DNA of 64,000 nucleotides. It comes from an uncultured bacterium. GTDB taxonomy: Bacteria; Cyanobacteriota; Vampirovibrionia; Gastranaerophilales; Gastranaerophilaceae. The DNA lies in NCBI GenBank assembly GCA_949300485.1, contig CASGEL010000007.1, positions 62,001 to 126,000 on the forward strand. The letters are read 5' to 3'. The notes under the pieces were generated by a model. It saw only the letters and a program-made list of their open reading frames with translations, was not told the origin of the DNA and did not search any database. Below are positions 9,146 through 17,600 of the stretch, one piece after another. The position numbers and the translations under genes are program-made. Each line of letters opens with the position of its first letter. The stretch's first letter is position 1.

Positions 9146-9910
9146 TTATCTATCCTTTTTTAAAATTTTTATTGCTTCAATAGAAGTTTTAATAGCTTTT
9201 TCCGTATCATGAACAACAGGATTTTCCAAATTTTGTTTTTCTCTTTCCTGATTTGCAACTGTCAAAAAGACCGAACCAGCCTTAACTTTCAAATAACTTG
9301 CAACAACGAACAATGCGGCAGATTCCATTTCAGAAGCCAAACACCCCAATCTTTTCCAAGCTTCCCATTTATTTTGCAACTCATAACTTACAGGCATATT
9401 TTCTGCATTATGCTGCCCGTAAAAAGAGTCTTTACACTGGACAACTCCGGTATGATAGGTAAAACCAAGATTTTTAGCAGCTTCAACCAAAGCATTTGTA
9501 ACATCAAGATTGGCAACTGCGGGAAATTCAAGCGGAGCATATTCTTTGCTTGTACCTTCCATTCGGATTGCACCTGTTGCAATTACAACATCTCCGCCTT
9601 TAACATCCAATGACATACCTCCACAAGTGCCGACACGTATAAATACTTCAGCACCTACCTTTACCAGTTCTTCCATTGCAATAGATGCAGATGGTCCGCC
9701 AATACCTGTTGAAGTTACACTAACTTTCTCTCCGTCTAAATAGCCTGTATATGTAACAAATTCCCGCTTATCGGCCACAAGTTTTGCATCATCAAAGTAT
9801 TGTGCTATTTTAACACATCTTTTAGGATCTCCTGGAAGGATAACATACTTACCTACATCGCCTTTTTGTAGCCCAATATGATATTGTGTGCCATCTTGTG
9901 AATAATTCAT
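9146..9910 (-). CDS. udp: Nucleoside phosphorylase, uridine phosphorylase type
   Basis: Cytoplasmic enzyme of the PNP/UDP superfamily that splits a nucleoside with phosphate in salvage. Seen: [22 protein letters not shown] at the N-terminus (substrate loop), [24 protein letters not shown] and [13 protein letters not shown] with the Met-Glu-Ser ribose site. The open frame extends upstream to a GTG at 9994, but that part is encoded by an inverted repeat; the ATG at 9908-9910 has AAGAGG five bases upstream and gives a family-like N-terminus, so I start there. Uridine specificity is likely but not proven. Confidence 0.85.
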   Translation of the reverse strand: MNYSQDGTQYHIGLQKGDVGKYVILPGDPKRCVKIAQYFDDAKLVADKREFVTYTGYLDGEKVSVTSTGIGGPSASIAMEELVKVGAEVFIRVGTCGGMSLDVKGGDVVIATGAIRMEGTSKEYAPLEFPAVANLDVTNALVEAAKNLGFTYHTGVVQCKDSFYGQHNAENMPVSYELQNKWEAWKRLGCLASEMESAALFVVASYLKVKAGSVFLTVANQEREKQNLENPVVHDTEKAIKTSIEAIKILKKDR

Positions 9911-9929
9911 AAATGCCTCTTGATAGTCA

Positions 9930-9996
9930 AAGTGATTAAGTAATGAAGTGATTAAGTCCATTTGTAAATACTTATTAACTTCATCACTTATCACTT
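9930..9996 (-). repeat. Imperfect inverted repeat before udp
   Basis: Arms of about 20 nt (9930-9949 and 9978-9996) are near-complementary, with a 28-nt loop; the left part also holds two direct copies of AGTGATTAAGT (9931-9941, 9947-9957). In mRNA read from the minus strand this gives a hairpin between the ompH-like gene and the udp start. It could attenuate or stabilise the operon message. Confidence 0.6.
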
Positions 9997-10014
9997 ATAA
10001 TTCTTAATTTTTAA

Positions 10015-10464
10015 TTATTGTCCTTTTAATTTTTGAATAACTAAATCAGTAATATCAACACCGCCAACAAAAATTACCTGATCAGACAAAACTGCATCCA
10101 ATTTTTGTGCAACCATAACAGCTTTTGCAGCAGTTTGAACCTGATTTAGAATTTGAGTTTCTTTTGAATTTCTCAACTTAAATAGTGCTTCTTGCTTAGC
10201 ATTAAACTCAGCAGCTGTTTGAGTTTCAAAGTTTTGTTTTTTTAATGGAGTATCAAGCGCTTTATATTGTTTTTCTTTATCAACCATATATTGCTGCAAT
10301 TCTAAACTCTTAGCATCAATTTCTTTAACAGCTTGCTGAGCCGCAGGATAATTATCTAGAATTTTTTGGTAATTTAAATAACCGACCTCGGCATTTGCTT
10401 GTGAACCAATAGAAAGAGTAATTCCCGCGGCTAAAAATAATGCCATTAATCTTAATTTTTTCAT
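10015..10464 (-). CDS. OmpH/Skp-like periplasmic chaperone
   Basis: Periplasmic chaperone that holds outer-membrane proteins for the Bam complex. Seen: 149 aa, signal peptide with LMALFLAAGITLSIGSQANA ending near residue 25, then VGYLNYQKILDNYPAAQ, the typical OmpH start, followed by a long charged helix predicted to be coiled coil and a short C-terminal sheet region. A strong AGGAGG (spacer of about five) precedes the ATG. It directly follows bamA, the usual partner in diderm bacteria, which supports the call. Confidence 0.85.
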   Translation of the reverse strand: MKKLRLMALFLAAGITLSIGSQANAEVGYLNYQKILDNYPAAQQAVKEIDAKSLELQQYMVDKEKQYKALDTPLKKQNFETQTAAEFNAKQEALFKLRNSKETQILNQVQTAAKAVMVAQKLDAVLSDQVIFVGGVDITDLVIQKLKGQ

Positions 10465-10484
10465 AATACCTCCTATGTTTTATA

Positions 10485-12500
10485 CTAATATAATAAATCT
10501 CCTACACCGAAAGTAAAGTATCCGTTACTTGAACCGTTATCACCCGGATTGGTAAGCGGAATACCATAATCGATTGACAATGGTCCCATACCTGGGATAT
10601 ATACTTTCAAACCAACACCGGCAGCAACCGCATACATAGGTCTATCATACAATGTATTTGAAACAGTACCATCAAATACCTTACCAGCATCAACCCATAC
10701 AGTAAATCTTAAGTTATTCAGGAATGCAATTCTTGTTCTGTCAAGGAACGGAATAGGAGTAGCGAATTCAGCAGAACCCATAATGAAAGCATTACCTGTA
10801 CCAACACCGCTCATCTTGAAACCTCTAATAGTATAAGGACCACCTAAGCGATATGCCATAACTTCAGGAACATCTCCATGGATAGCGCCTCCACCTTTTG
10901 CAGTGAATGATAATGAAGATTTCTTACCTACAGGAATGTATTGTTTAATCATACCTGTTAATTTACCGTTAGTCTTATCAAATCCGTTTAATCCAATGTT
11001 TTCATCAAATCTCAAACTAGCCATTGTACCATGTCTGGTAACAGTAGCAGAATCTCTTGTATCATAAATTAAAGAAGGGCTCAATGATAAGAACAGACCG
11101 CCTTCTAACTGCTTAGCACGTTCTGAAATAGGTACATTGTATCTTTGGTATAATCTGTAAATACCGTTGAAATCACCTTCAGAAACATCAATATTTTCAA
11201 CACCTAAACTAAATGATGCAGTAGCATGACGATTCTTCTTTAACCTGTGCGCAACAGTAACCTCTCCACCATATCTTCTTTCAATTGCAAGAGGAACCTG
11301 ATAAGAACCAAAATCTCTAAAGAATATTCTTGTATTTAAAGAAGTATCTGCATTAAAGAAATATGGTTTGAAATAGCTCAATTCAGCCTGAATATTCATA
11401 TGGTCTTTAACAGATGAATCATTCAAAATTACACCGGTACCAACCAAACCAGTTAAAGACAATCTTTCACATCTGCCTCTAAAGTTATTTTCAGAAATCC
11501 CCATTGATCCAAACAAACCAGTTACAGTATCAATACCACCACCGACAGAAATACTTGCTGTTCTTTGTTCCTGAATTTTAATAGTAATATCATAAGCATC
11601 AGGAACTTCATCACTCGGCTCAATTTCTCTTGTTACATCTTTGAAAGCTTGGGTCGCATATAATCTTACTAAATCTTCTTTAACAAGATTTTCATTATAA
11701 ATCATACCCGGTTCAGTTAAGATATTACGTGCAACAATATAATCTTTGGTTTTTTCATTACCTTCAATCATTATCTTGTCAATAATACCTTCTTTTATAC
11801 TGATATTGATTGTACCGTCAGGATCATCTGTTACTGAATCAACTCTGGCTAAAATATAACCTTTTGAATTGTATAATTCTTGGATCTGCGCAATAGCTGC
11901 ATTTAATTTTGTGATATTTTGCGGCTTACCTTTCATATCATTCAAAGTCGCCAAAATATCTTCAATCGGAACAACAGTATTACCTTCTACAGTGAAATCT
12001 TTTACTGGAATATTCTCTTCCACAACGATTTTAACAGTCACTGTACCATCATCATTTTTAGATGGAATAGCTTTCATTTTTTCCGTAAAATAACCTGTTT
12101 CATAAATAGCTTTTAAATCAGACTGCAAAAGCTCACGCGAATACTCAACACCTTCTTTCATCTGCATTTTATCAGCTAATTCCTGAGGAGTAATAGAGTT
12201 AAGACCATAGAATTCGACATTTTTAATAGTCCGTTTTTCTTTATCAACAGACTCAGACGGGGTTTTATTAGAACTTAAGTTTGCAGGGTATTGACCTTTA
12301 GAATACTCAGGAGTATTAGAGTTTGAATAGTCTGTATATTTATCAAAAACCGTATTAGCGTAATTGCTGTTATACTGTACAGCTTCGTCGGATAAACCCA
12401 TTCCCCCCCATACATCGTCAACAGCTAAACTAACGGTTTGTGCCATCATAACTAACATTAGTGACAACACCAGTTGCTTTATGATTTTATTAAATTTCAA
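10485..12500 (-). CDS. bamA: Outer membrane protein assembly factor BamA (Omp85)
   Basis: Outer-membrane insertase. Seen: 671 aa with a signal peptide (about residues 1-26), a disordered linker, POTRA-like repeats (for example VEFYGLNSITPQELADKM, FTVEGNTVVPIEDILATL, IMIEGNEKTKDYIVARNIL) and a C-terminal barrel with the VRGF-like lock GGPYTIRGFKMSG and GPLSIDYGIPL. The end ...FTFGVGDLLY lacks the usual terminal Phe but is aromatic. Three POTRAs are visible, as in cyanobacterial-type Omp85. The start is TTG, ten bases after AAGGA; an in-frame stop lies just upstream. Confidence 0.93.
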   Translation of the reverse strand: MKFNKIIKQLVLSLMLVMMAQTVSLAVDDVWGGMGLSDEAVQYNSNYANTVFDKYTDYSNSNTPEYSKGQYPANLSSNKTPSESVDKEKRTIKNVEFYGLNSITPQELADKMQMKEGVEYSRELLQSDLKAIYETGYFTEKMKAIPSKNDDGTVTVKIVVEENIPVKDFTVEGNTVVPIEDILATLNDMKGKPQNITKLNAAIAQIQELYNSKGYILARVDSVTDDPDGTINISIKEGIIDKIMIEGNEKTKDYIVARNILTEPGMIYNENLVKEDLVRLYATQAFKDVTREIEPSDEVPDAYDITIKIQEQRTASISVGGGIDTVTGLFGSMGISENNFRGRCERLSLTGLVGTGVILNDSSVKDHMNIQAELSYFKPYFFNADTSLNTRIFFRDFGSYQVPLAIERRYGGEVTVAHRLKKNRHATASFSLGVENIDVSEGDFNGIYRLYQRYNVPISERAKQLEGGLFLSLSPSLIYDTRDSATVTRHGTMASLRFDENIGLNGFDKTNGKLTGMIKQYIPVGKKSSLSFTAKGGGAIHGDVPEVMAYRLGGPYTIRGFKMSGVGTGNAFIMGSAEFATPIPFLDRTRIAFLNNLRFTVWVDAGKVFDGTVSNTLYDRPMYAVAAGVGLKVYIPGMGPLSIDYGIPLTNPGDNGSSNGYFTFGVGDLLY

Positions 12501-12534
12501 GAATTATGTTCCTTACAAACTCTCACTATTCTCC

Positions 12535-12570
12535 TGATAAAATTGTAGCATAAATTAAAAAAAAAGTACA
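12535..12570 (-). promoter_or_regulatory. Extended -10 promoter for bamA
   Basis: On the minus strand the sequence reads TATGCTACAATTTTATCAGG: a TGn extended -10 followed by TACAAT. The same string TGCTACAATTTTAT occurs before dnaG (49524-49537). It leaves a leader of about 45 nt before the TTG of bamA, within which AGGAG precedes a nine-codon reading frame that ends on the bamA start. Confidence 0.5.
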
Positions 12571-12582
12571 AAAATTTTACAA

Positions 12583-13395
12583 CTATTTACCAACTGTAAC
12601 CTTATAAATTTTATTTTTATTTACACCATACAATTCAGATAAAATAACAGCTATGTCTTTTGCGCTAAAACCCTTATTCTGTAAGACCTTTATCTTGTCT
12701 TCAATATCATATATATCTGCCTGCGCTTTATCTTTAAATATCATTCCTACAAATTCACCCTTAGAAATATTATTTTCCAAATAATTAATTACATTTTCAA
12801 CTTTATCAACAAGGATTTCTTCAAACATTTTCGTCAATTCTCTTCCAATAGCAATAACAGCATTATTTCTAAGATTTTTTACAATTTTTAAAGTTTGAAT
12901 AATTCTGTTAGGCGATTCATAAAAAACCATATCATTATATTTATGACGAAGAATAATATCTTCAAGTTGTTTCTGAGTCTTAGGCAAAAATCCTACAAAA
13001 GAAAAAGTTTCATCCTCTCGTGAAATTTGAGAAAGAAACGTTGTAACAGCACATGCACCAGGTAAAGAAGTTATTGAAAAACCTCTTTGCCGAAGTTCTT
13101 TAACAACTATAGATCCCGGATCGCAAATCAAAGGAGTCCCTGCATCTGAAACAAGCGCCATCTTTTTACCGCTTTGCAACACACTGATTATCTGAGACAA
13201 GCGCTCTTTTTCATTATATTTATGATAAGAAACACATTTAGTTTTTATATCAAAATGATTTAACAATTTTTGAGTAACTCTGCTATCTTCACAAGCAATT
13301 AAATCAACAGACTTTAAAACATCTAATGCTCTTAAAGTTATATCACCTAGATTTCCGATAGGTGTCGGCACTATATAAAAATCATACTCTTTCAT
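12583..13395 (-). CDS. rsmI: 16S rRNA (cytidine1402-2'-O)-methyltransferase
   Basis: SAM-dependent methyltransferase of the tetrapyrrole-methylase fold that 2'-O-methylates C1402 in 16S rRNA. Seen: 270 aa with FYIVPTPIGNLGDITLRAL at the N-terminus, DLIACEDSRVTQKLL, VSDAGTPLICDPGS, LPGACAVTTFLS and FVGFLPK, the diagnostic RsmI blocks. There is no Shine-Dalgarno; a TGA-TAAAAT element (13402-13410, minus) lies exactly six bases before the ATG, suggesting a leaderless transcript. Confidence 0.93.
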   Translation of the reverse strand: MKEYDFYIVPTPIGNLGDITLRALDVLKSVDLIACEDSRVTQKLLNHFDIKTKCVSYHKYNEKERLSQIISVLQSGKKMALVSDAGTPLICDPGSIVVKELRQRGFSITSLPGACAVTTFLSQISREDETFSFVGFLPKTQKQLEDIILRHKYNDMVFYESPNRIIQTLKIVKNLRNNAVIAIGRELTKMFEEILVDKVENVINYLENNISKGEFVGMIFKDKAQADIYDIEDKIKVLQNKGFSAKDIAVILSELYGVNKNKIYKVTVGK

Positions 13396-13401
13396 ACAAA
13401 A

Positions 13402-13410
13402 ATTTTATCA
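13402..13410 (-). promoter_or_regulatory. Extended -10 box abutting the rsmI start
   Basis: Reads TGA-TAAAAT on the minus strand, six bases before the rsmI ATG. With a usual 6-7 nt gap from -10 to transcription start, the mRNA would begin at the start codon. No convincing -35 is seen, as expected for a TGn promoter. Confidence 0.45.
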
Positions 13411-13413
13411 CAA

Positions 13414-13442
13414 AATAAAAGGCCAGTCTGAAAAGACTGACC
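13414..13442 (-). terminator. Rho-independent terminator of the 13.5-kb small gene
   Basis: On the minus strand a nine-pair stem GGTCAGTCT/AGACTGGCC with loop TTTC is followed by TTTTATTTT. It lies 30 bp downstream of the stop codon of the small protein gene and just before the rsmI promoter. Confidence 0.85.
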
Positions 13443-13471
13443 AATGTATGTGAGTAACCTAATTACCAATC

Positions 13472-13876
13472 CTATACAAATAATTCGGCAAAAGGTCCTT
13501 TTGGATCCTTAACTCCCAATTCCACAGCGTAATCTGCTGCTAACTGCATTCCAGGTAAGACTGTTTCTGTCACACCTTTTGATACGCTTGCCACTTGATT
13601 TCCCGTCACTTGATAATTAAATCTAAGACGTTTTAATTCATTATTTGTATTTACTGCTATTTCTTTATCAACAGCACTTACAGAAGTAAATGAAACACCG
13701 TATGGATTTATATTATCTAAATCTTTTCTTCCAAAACTTTCTTTAAAATTGATTGGTTGACTAGTTGAAGCTTCAGATGCTTTTGCAACATTACCTGATT
13801 GTTTTGCATTACCGACATTGCCGATATTTCCTAAATATCTGAAAGCATCATTACCGCTAATTCCATTTGTTCCCAT
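13472..13876 (-). CDS. Small conserved protein, GPFAELFV family, copy 1
   Basis: 134 aa, function unknown. It is homologous over its full length to the protein at 48.9 kb: F44-K45 at the same position, a shared DKEIA block, then QVASV..GV...V.PGM..A.D.AV and the identical-type tail DP.GPFA(E/D)LFV at the very C-terminus. The N-terminal 40 residues are Gly/Asn/Ser-rich and low in complexity. No signal peptide. AAGGAG precedes the ATG and a strong terminator follows, so it is an independent, probably well-expressed unit. Confidence 0.75.
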   Translation of the reverse strand: MGTNGISGNDAFRYLGNIGNVGNAKQSGNVAKASEASTSQPINFKESFGRKDLDNINPYGVSFTSVSAVDKEIAVNTNNELKRLRFNYQVTGNQVASVSKGVTETVLPGMQLAADYAVELGVKDPKGPFAELFV

Positions 13877-14025
13877 TGTCGAATCTCCTTTTTATACTCA
13901 CATACATAAATGATAAAATCATCTATTTTATTTCAGTTTCATAATCATCCTATAAATTTGATTTTCCATCTTGTATATATATAAAGTATTTCACTTTTAA
14001 ATAATTGCGCTAAATAAATAAAATG

Positions 14026-14050
14026 TTACAAATTCTTAATATTTTTATAA
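14026..14050 (+). promoter_or_regulatory. Repeated TTACAA-TTCTTAAT motif before the HTH gene
   Basis: A 25-nt element beginning GTTACAAATTCTTAATA (from 14025). A near-copy lies at 26960-26983 before lptB, and a shorter version at 48067-48078. The first half matches the cyanobacterial HLR1 half-site (G/T)TTACA(A/T)(A/T). It may be a site for an OmpR-type regulator; this is inference. Confidence 0.4.
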
Positions 14051-14133
14051 GGAATAAATAATAACTAACCATATGGCTAATAGTAATGTGGGTTATAGGT
14101 GCTAATATTTAAACAGGAAAGGATAGAAGGAAG

Positions 14134-14349
14134 ATGATGAAAAATAAACCAAAAAGGAAAAATTTAACAGACAGAGAACTTGAAGTTTTACAGTATGTTA
14201 TGCAAGGACTGACTAACAAAGAAATCGCTGACATTCTAATGATTACTCACCATACAGTAAAAGCTCATGTTGCAGCAATTATACGTAAACTGGGAGTAAG
14301 AAACAGGCTTGATGCATCTATGCTAGCAAAAGATAAAATATTAACCTAG
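14134..14349 (+). CDS. Stand-alone LuxR/GerE-type HTH regulator
   Basis: 71 aa, essentially only a LuxR-family DNA-binding domain: [25 protein letters not shown], then [20 protein letters not shown] (about residues 11-57). There is no receiver or sensor domain, so it may act constitutively, be regulated by abundance, or pair with another protein. GAAGGAAG precedes the ATG-ATG start. The stop codon overlaps the stop of lepA on the other strand. Target genes unknown. Confidence 0.85.
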   Translation: MMKNKPKRKNLTDRELEVLQYVMQGLTNKEIADILMITHHTVKAHVAAIIRKLGVRNRLDASMLAKDKILT

Positions 14350-16148
14350 TCTTCATCAAGACTCAATACCGCCATAAAAGCCTCTTGCGGGACTTCAACA
14401 CTGCCAACGGATTTCATACGTTTTTTACCCTTCTTCTGTTTTTCAAGAAGTTTTCTTTTACGCGAAATATCACCACCGTAACATTTTGCAAGCACATTTT
14501 TACGCATAGCTTTAATCGTTGTTCTTGCAATAACCCTACCACCAACAGCTGCCTGAACAGGAACTTCAAAAAGTTGACGTGGAATAATCTCTTTTAACTT
14601 TACTGTTAATTTCTGTCCTATATAAAACGCACTATCTTCATGACAAATTACGGATAATGCATCCACGATTTCGCCTGCAAGCATTATATCTAATTTAACA
14701 AGCTTTGAACGCTTATATTCACTAAACTCATAATCCAAACTTGCATAACCTTTTGTGCGCGACTTTAACTGGTCGTAAAAGTCTGTTATAACTTCACTCA
14801 ATGGAATTTCATATGCCAAATCTACACGAACTTTATCTAAATATGTCATATTTATAAAGATACCGCGTTTGTTTTGCGCCAAATCCATAAGAGTACCGAC
14901 ATATTCATTAGGTGTAATTATTTGAACTTTTACATATGGTTCTTCAATATAATCTCTATACTGTGCAGGAGGTAAATTTGCTGGATTATCAATTTCGACA
15001 ACTTCACCGTTTGTTTTATGAACTTTATATACAACTGAAGGAGCCGTTGTAACCAATGACAAATTATATTCACGCTCCAACCTTTCCTGAGCAATTTCCA
15101 TATGCAGCATTCCCAAAAATCCGCACCTGAATCCAAAACCTAAAGCACTTGAAGTTTCGGGTTCAAAAGTAATACTGCTGTCATTTAGTTTTAATTTTTC
15201 CAAAGCCTCTTTTAAATCGCCATAATCCTCGTTATCAACCGGATACATACCAGAAAATACCATCGGTAATGCTTCTTTATATCCTGGAAGCGGTTCTGCA
15301 GCAGGATTTGCAACGTTTGTAATTGTATCACCCACAAAACGGGTTAATTCTTTAATTGAACCTGCAAAATAACCAACATCACCACAGGTTAACTTTTTAA
15401 CAGGCACTCTTGCTGGAGTCTGATAACCAAGCTCAACAACTTCATATTCTTTACCGGAAGCCATAAATCTAATTTTATCACCCAAAGAAATACTGCCGTC
15501 TACAACTTTAAAATAACAAACAGTACCTAAATACTGGTCATATACACTATCAAAAACCAAGGCCCTCAGTGGCTGATCAGAATTATCAACAGGAGCAGGA
15601 ATATATGTAACTACAGCTTCCAATACATCGTCGATACCTTCCCCTGTCTTTGCACTAACAGGAATTGCCATTGAAGCATCAATACCTAATATTTCTTCTA
15701 TTTCTTGTCTAACTCTTTCTACATCAGCAGATGGGAGATCAATTTTATTAATAACAGGGATAATTTCTAAATTTTGTTCAATTGCCAGATAAACATTGGC
15801 CAAAGTCTGAGCCTCTACCCCTTGAGTAGCATCAACAATTAATAATGCACCTTCACAAGCCGCTAATGATCTTGAAACCTCATAAGAAAAATCAACATGC
15901 CCTGGAGTATCAATTAAATTTAATTCATAATTTTTACCGTCAGCAGCCTTGTAATTCATACGCGCCGCATTCAATTTAATTGTAATCCCACGCTCTCGTT
16001 CAATATCCATTGAATCAAGAAGTTGATCCTGCATATCACGCTGAGCAACAGTACCCGTCTTCTCAAGCAATCTATCAGCAAGAGTTGATTTTCCATGATC
16101 AATGTGGGCAATTATACAAAAATTTCTTACATTATCTCTAGTTGTCAT
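14346..16148 (-). CDS. lepA: Elongation factor 4 (LepA), ribosome back-translocating GTPase
   Basis: Translational GTPase that acts on stalled or mistranslocated ribosomes. Seen: 600 aa with P-loop [17 protein letters not shown]2 RERGITIK, G3 [17 protein letters not shown]4 NKIDLP, and the LepA-specific C-terminus ending [21 protein letters not shown]. Full length. No Shine-Dalgarno is apparent; TATAAT (minus, 16156-16161) lies seven bases before the ATG, so a leaderless mRNA is possible. Confidence 0.97.
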   Translation of the reverse strand: MTTRDNVRNFCIIAHIDHGKSTLADRLLEKTGTVAQRDMQDQLLDSMDIERERGITIKLNAARMNYKAADGKNYELNLIDTPGHVDFSYEVSRSLAACEGALLIVDATQGVEAQTLANVYLAIEQNLEIIPVINKIDLPSADVERVRQEIEEILGIDASMAIPVSAKTGEGIDDVLEAVVTYIPAPVDNSDQPLRALVFDSVYDQYLGTVCYFKVVDGSISLGDKIRFMASGKEYEVVELGYQTPARVPVKKLTCGDVGYFAGSIKELTRFVGDTITNVANPAAEPLPGYKEALPMVFSGMYPVDNEDYGDLKEALEKLKLNDSSITFEPETSSALGFGFRCGFLGMLHMEIAQERLEREYNLSLVTTAPSVVYKVHKTNGEVVEIDNPANLPPAQYRDYIEEPYVKVQIITPNEYVGTLMDLAQNKRGIFINMTYLDKVRVDLAYEIPLSEVITDFYDQLKSRTKGYASLDYEFSEYKRSKLVKLDIMLAGEIVDALSVICHEDSAFYIGQKLTVKLKEIIPRQLFEVPVQAAVGGRVIARTTIKAMRKNVLAKCYGGDISRKRKLLEKQKKGKKRMKSVGSVEVPQEAFMAVLSLDED

Positions 16149-16217
16149 AACTAAGATTATATATAAAAAATTTTTTATTGTAAAACAGACTCATTACATA
16201 TTAAAATTCCTCACTAC

Positions 16218-16247
16218 AAAAAACCGACCCTAACCTCCTAAGGCCGG
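16218..16247 (-). terminator. Terminator of the 52-aa gene
   Basis: On the minus strand CCGGCC and GGTCGG form a six-pair stem (one G-U) followed by six T. It lies about 35 bp after the stop of the small gene at 16281-16439. Confidence 0.6.
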
Positions 16248-16280
16248 ATAGTTTGAAAGTGAGGATAATACCCTGTGCAA

Positions 16281-16439
16281 TTACACAAGCCCAAGAACTT
16301 TTTTGTACCAAGAAAATGATTCTAACTCAGTACCGTTAAAAGTTGTTTTAGCACATTGGCTTTTTAAATAATTTTCAAATTCATCATTGAATTTGGATTT
16401 TACTTTTTGTGTTTCCTTTTCTGTGATTGATGTTGACAT
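16281..16439 (-). CDS. Small protein of 52 aa, unknown function
   Basis: A short gene that is easily missed. It starts MSTSITEKETQKVKSKF and ends SFSWYKKVLGLV; charged, no signal peptide or membrane segment, one Cys near the middle (CAKTTFN). Support for it being real: AGGAG is eight bases before the ATG, a hairpin terminator follows the stop, and codon use matches the neighbours. Nothing recognisable from databases comes to mind. Confidence 0.6.
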   Translation of the reverse strand: MSTSITEKETQKVKSKFNDEFENYLKSQCAKTTFNGTELESFSWYKKVLGLV

Positions 16440-16447
16440 AGAACCTA

Positions 16448-16650
16448 CTCCTTTTACACTTATAATATTCTAACAGAACCCCATTTTATTATAACACATT
16501 TTTCATGTTTTTTCTAGTTATAAATCCATATTTTAAAAATTTTTGTTAGTAGTAAAGGATTTTTTATGTAAAATTTTATGAAGCAATTTTGTTTTAATAA
16601 ATATATATATAATTAGAAAAATTTTTGTTTTATTTTTGCAATTTTTATGA
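16448..16650. other. AT-rich intergenic stretch
   Basis: About 200 bp between the divergent small gene (minus) and the pterin-methyltransferase-like gene (plus). Apart from promoter-like A/T runs I see no gene or clear structure. Confidence 0.5.
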
Positions 16651-16656
16651 TATATT
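16651..16656 (+). promoter_or_regulatory. -10 box six bases before a start codon
   Basis: TGA-TATATT (TGn at 16648-16650) followed by six T and then ATG at 16663. No Shine-Dalgarno. Predicts a leaderless transcript for the gene that follows. Confidence 0.4.
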
Positions 16657-16662
16657 TTTTTT

Positions 16663-17574
16663 ATGCTATTAATAGGCGAAAATATACATATAATCTCAAA
16701 AACAGTCCGAGAAGCTCTTGAAAATAGAGATGAAAATTTTGTCAAAAATTTAATAAAAATTCAGAAAAAAATGGACTGCATAGATTTGAATATCGGTCCC
16801 TCACGTGGAAAACTTGACAAGATTTTTGAATGGCTTATTCCACTTACGGAAGGCAAAGATATTTCGTTTGATTCAACAAACAGTATTGCTATTGTAGAAG
16901 GATTAAAACTTGTTAAAAATCCTCAAAATTGTTTTATCAACAGTACCTCAAACGATATTGAGCGATTAGAAATATTAACAGATTGTGCTATGGCTAACAG
17001 CTGCAATATAATTGCACTTACTCTTTCTAAACAAACAGGAATCCCAAAAACCGCAGACGAACGACTTGAAATAGTTTTTGAAATATACGAAAAATGCATT
17101 GAGAAAGGGATTGAACATAATAAAATTTACTTCGATCCACTGATTTTACCGGTACAAGCTGACCAATCACAGGGTATTGAAGCTCTTAATACATTAAAAA
17201 TGATTAAAGAAAGTTTTGACCCGACAGGTAACACTATCATCGGCCTGTCAAATATTTCAAACGGCGCACCTAAAAACTTACGGCCATTAATAAACAAAGT
17301 ATTTGGAGTATTAGCATACGGAGCCGGATTGGACGCTGTTATAATGGATGCAAAGGATGAAGAATTAGTAAGAATTTTTAAAATGCTTGAAAATAATTCT
17401 CCAAATTCACAAATTGATGAATTATATTTAAATCTTACTAATATGATTAAAAACTTTGAAGATTTGGAAGAAATTAAATTTGACAAAAAGAGTATTGATG
17501 AGCAAAATATTATTAAAACAGCTGCTGTCCTGTTAAATAAAACAATCTATTCAGACAGCTTTACACAGGTATAA
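16663..17574 (+). CDS. Pterin-binding methyltransferase-like protein (AcsE/DHPS superfamily)
   Basis: 303 aa TIM-barrel protein. Seen: LLIGENIHIISKTVREALENRD, CIDLNIGPSRGKLD, ISFDSTNSIAIVEGL, NSTSND, IYFDPLILPVQADQSQGIEAL, GLSNISNGAPK and GLDAVIMDA. These match, in order, the blocks of methyltetrahydrofolate:corrinoid protein methyltransferases such as AcsE and the MetH pterin domain, rather than folate-synthesis DHPS. No corrinoid protein or CO dehydrogenase gene lies nearby, so the methyl acceptor is unknown. Confidence in the superfamily is high, in the exact reaction low. Confidence 0.7.
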   Translation: MLLIGENIHIISKTVREALENRDENFVKNLIKIQKKMDCIDLNIGPSRGKLDKIFEWLIPLTEGKDISFDSTNSIAIVEGLKLVKNPQNCFINSTSNDIERLEILTDCAMANSCNIIALTLSKQTGIPKTADERLEIVFEIYEKCIEKGIEHNKIYFDPLILPVQADQSQGIEALNTLKMIKESFDPTGNTIIGLSNISNGAPKNLRPLINKVFGVLAYGAGLDAVIMDAKDEELVRIFKMLENNSPNSQIDELYLNLTNMIKNFEDLEEIKFDKKSIDEQNIIKTAAVLLNKTIYSDSFTQV

Positions 17575-17600
17575 GTTTTATGTTAAAATAAGAAAAAATT

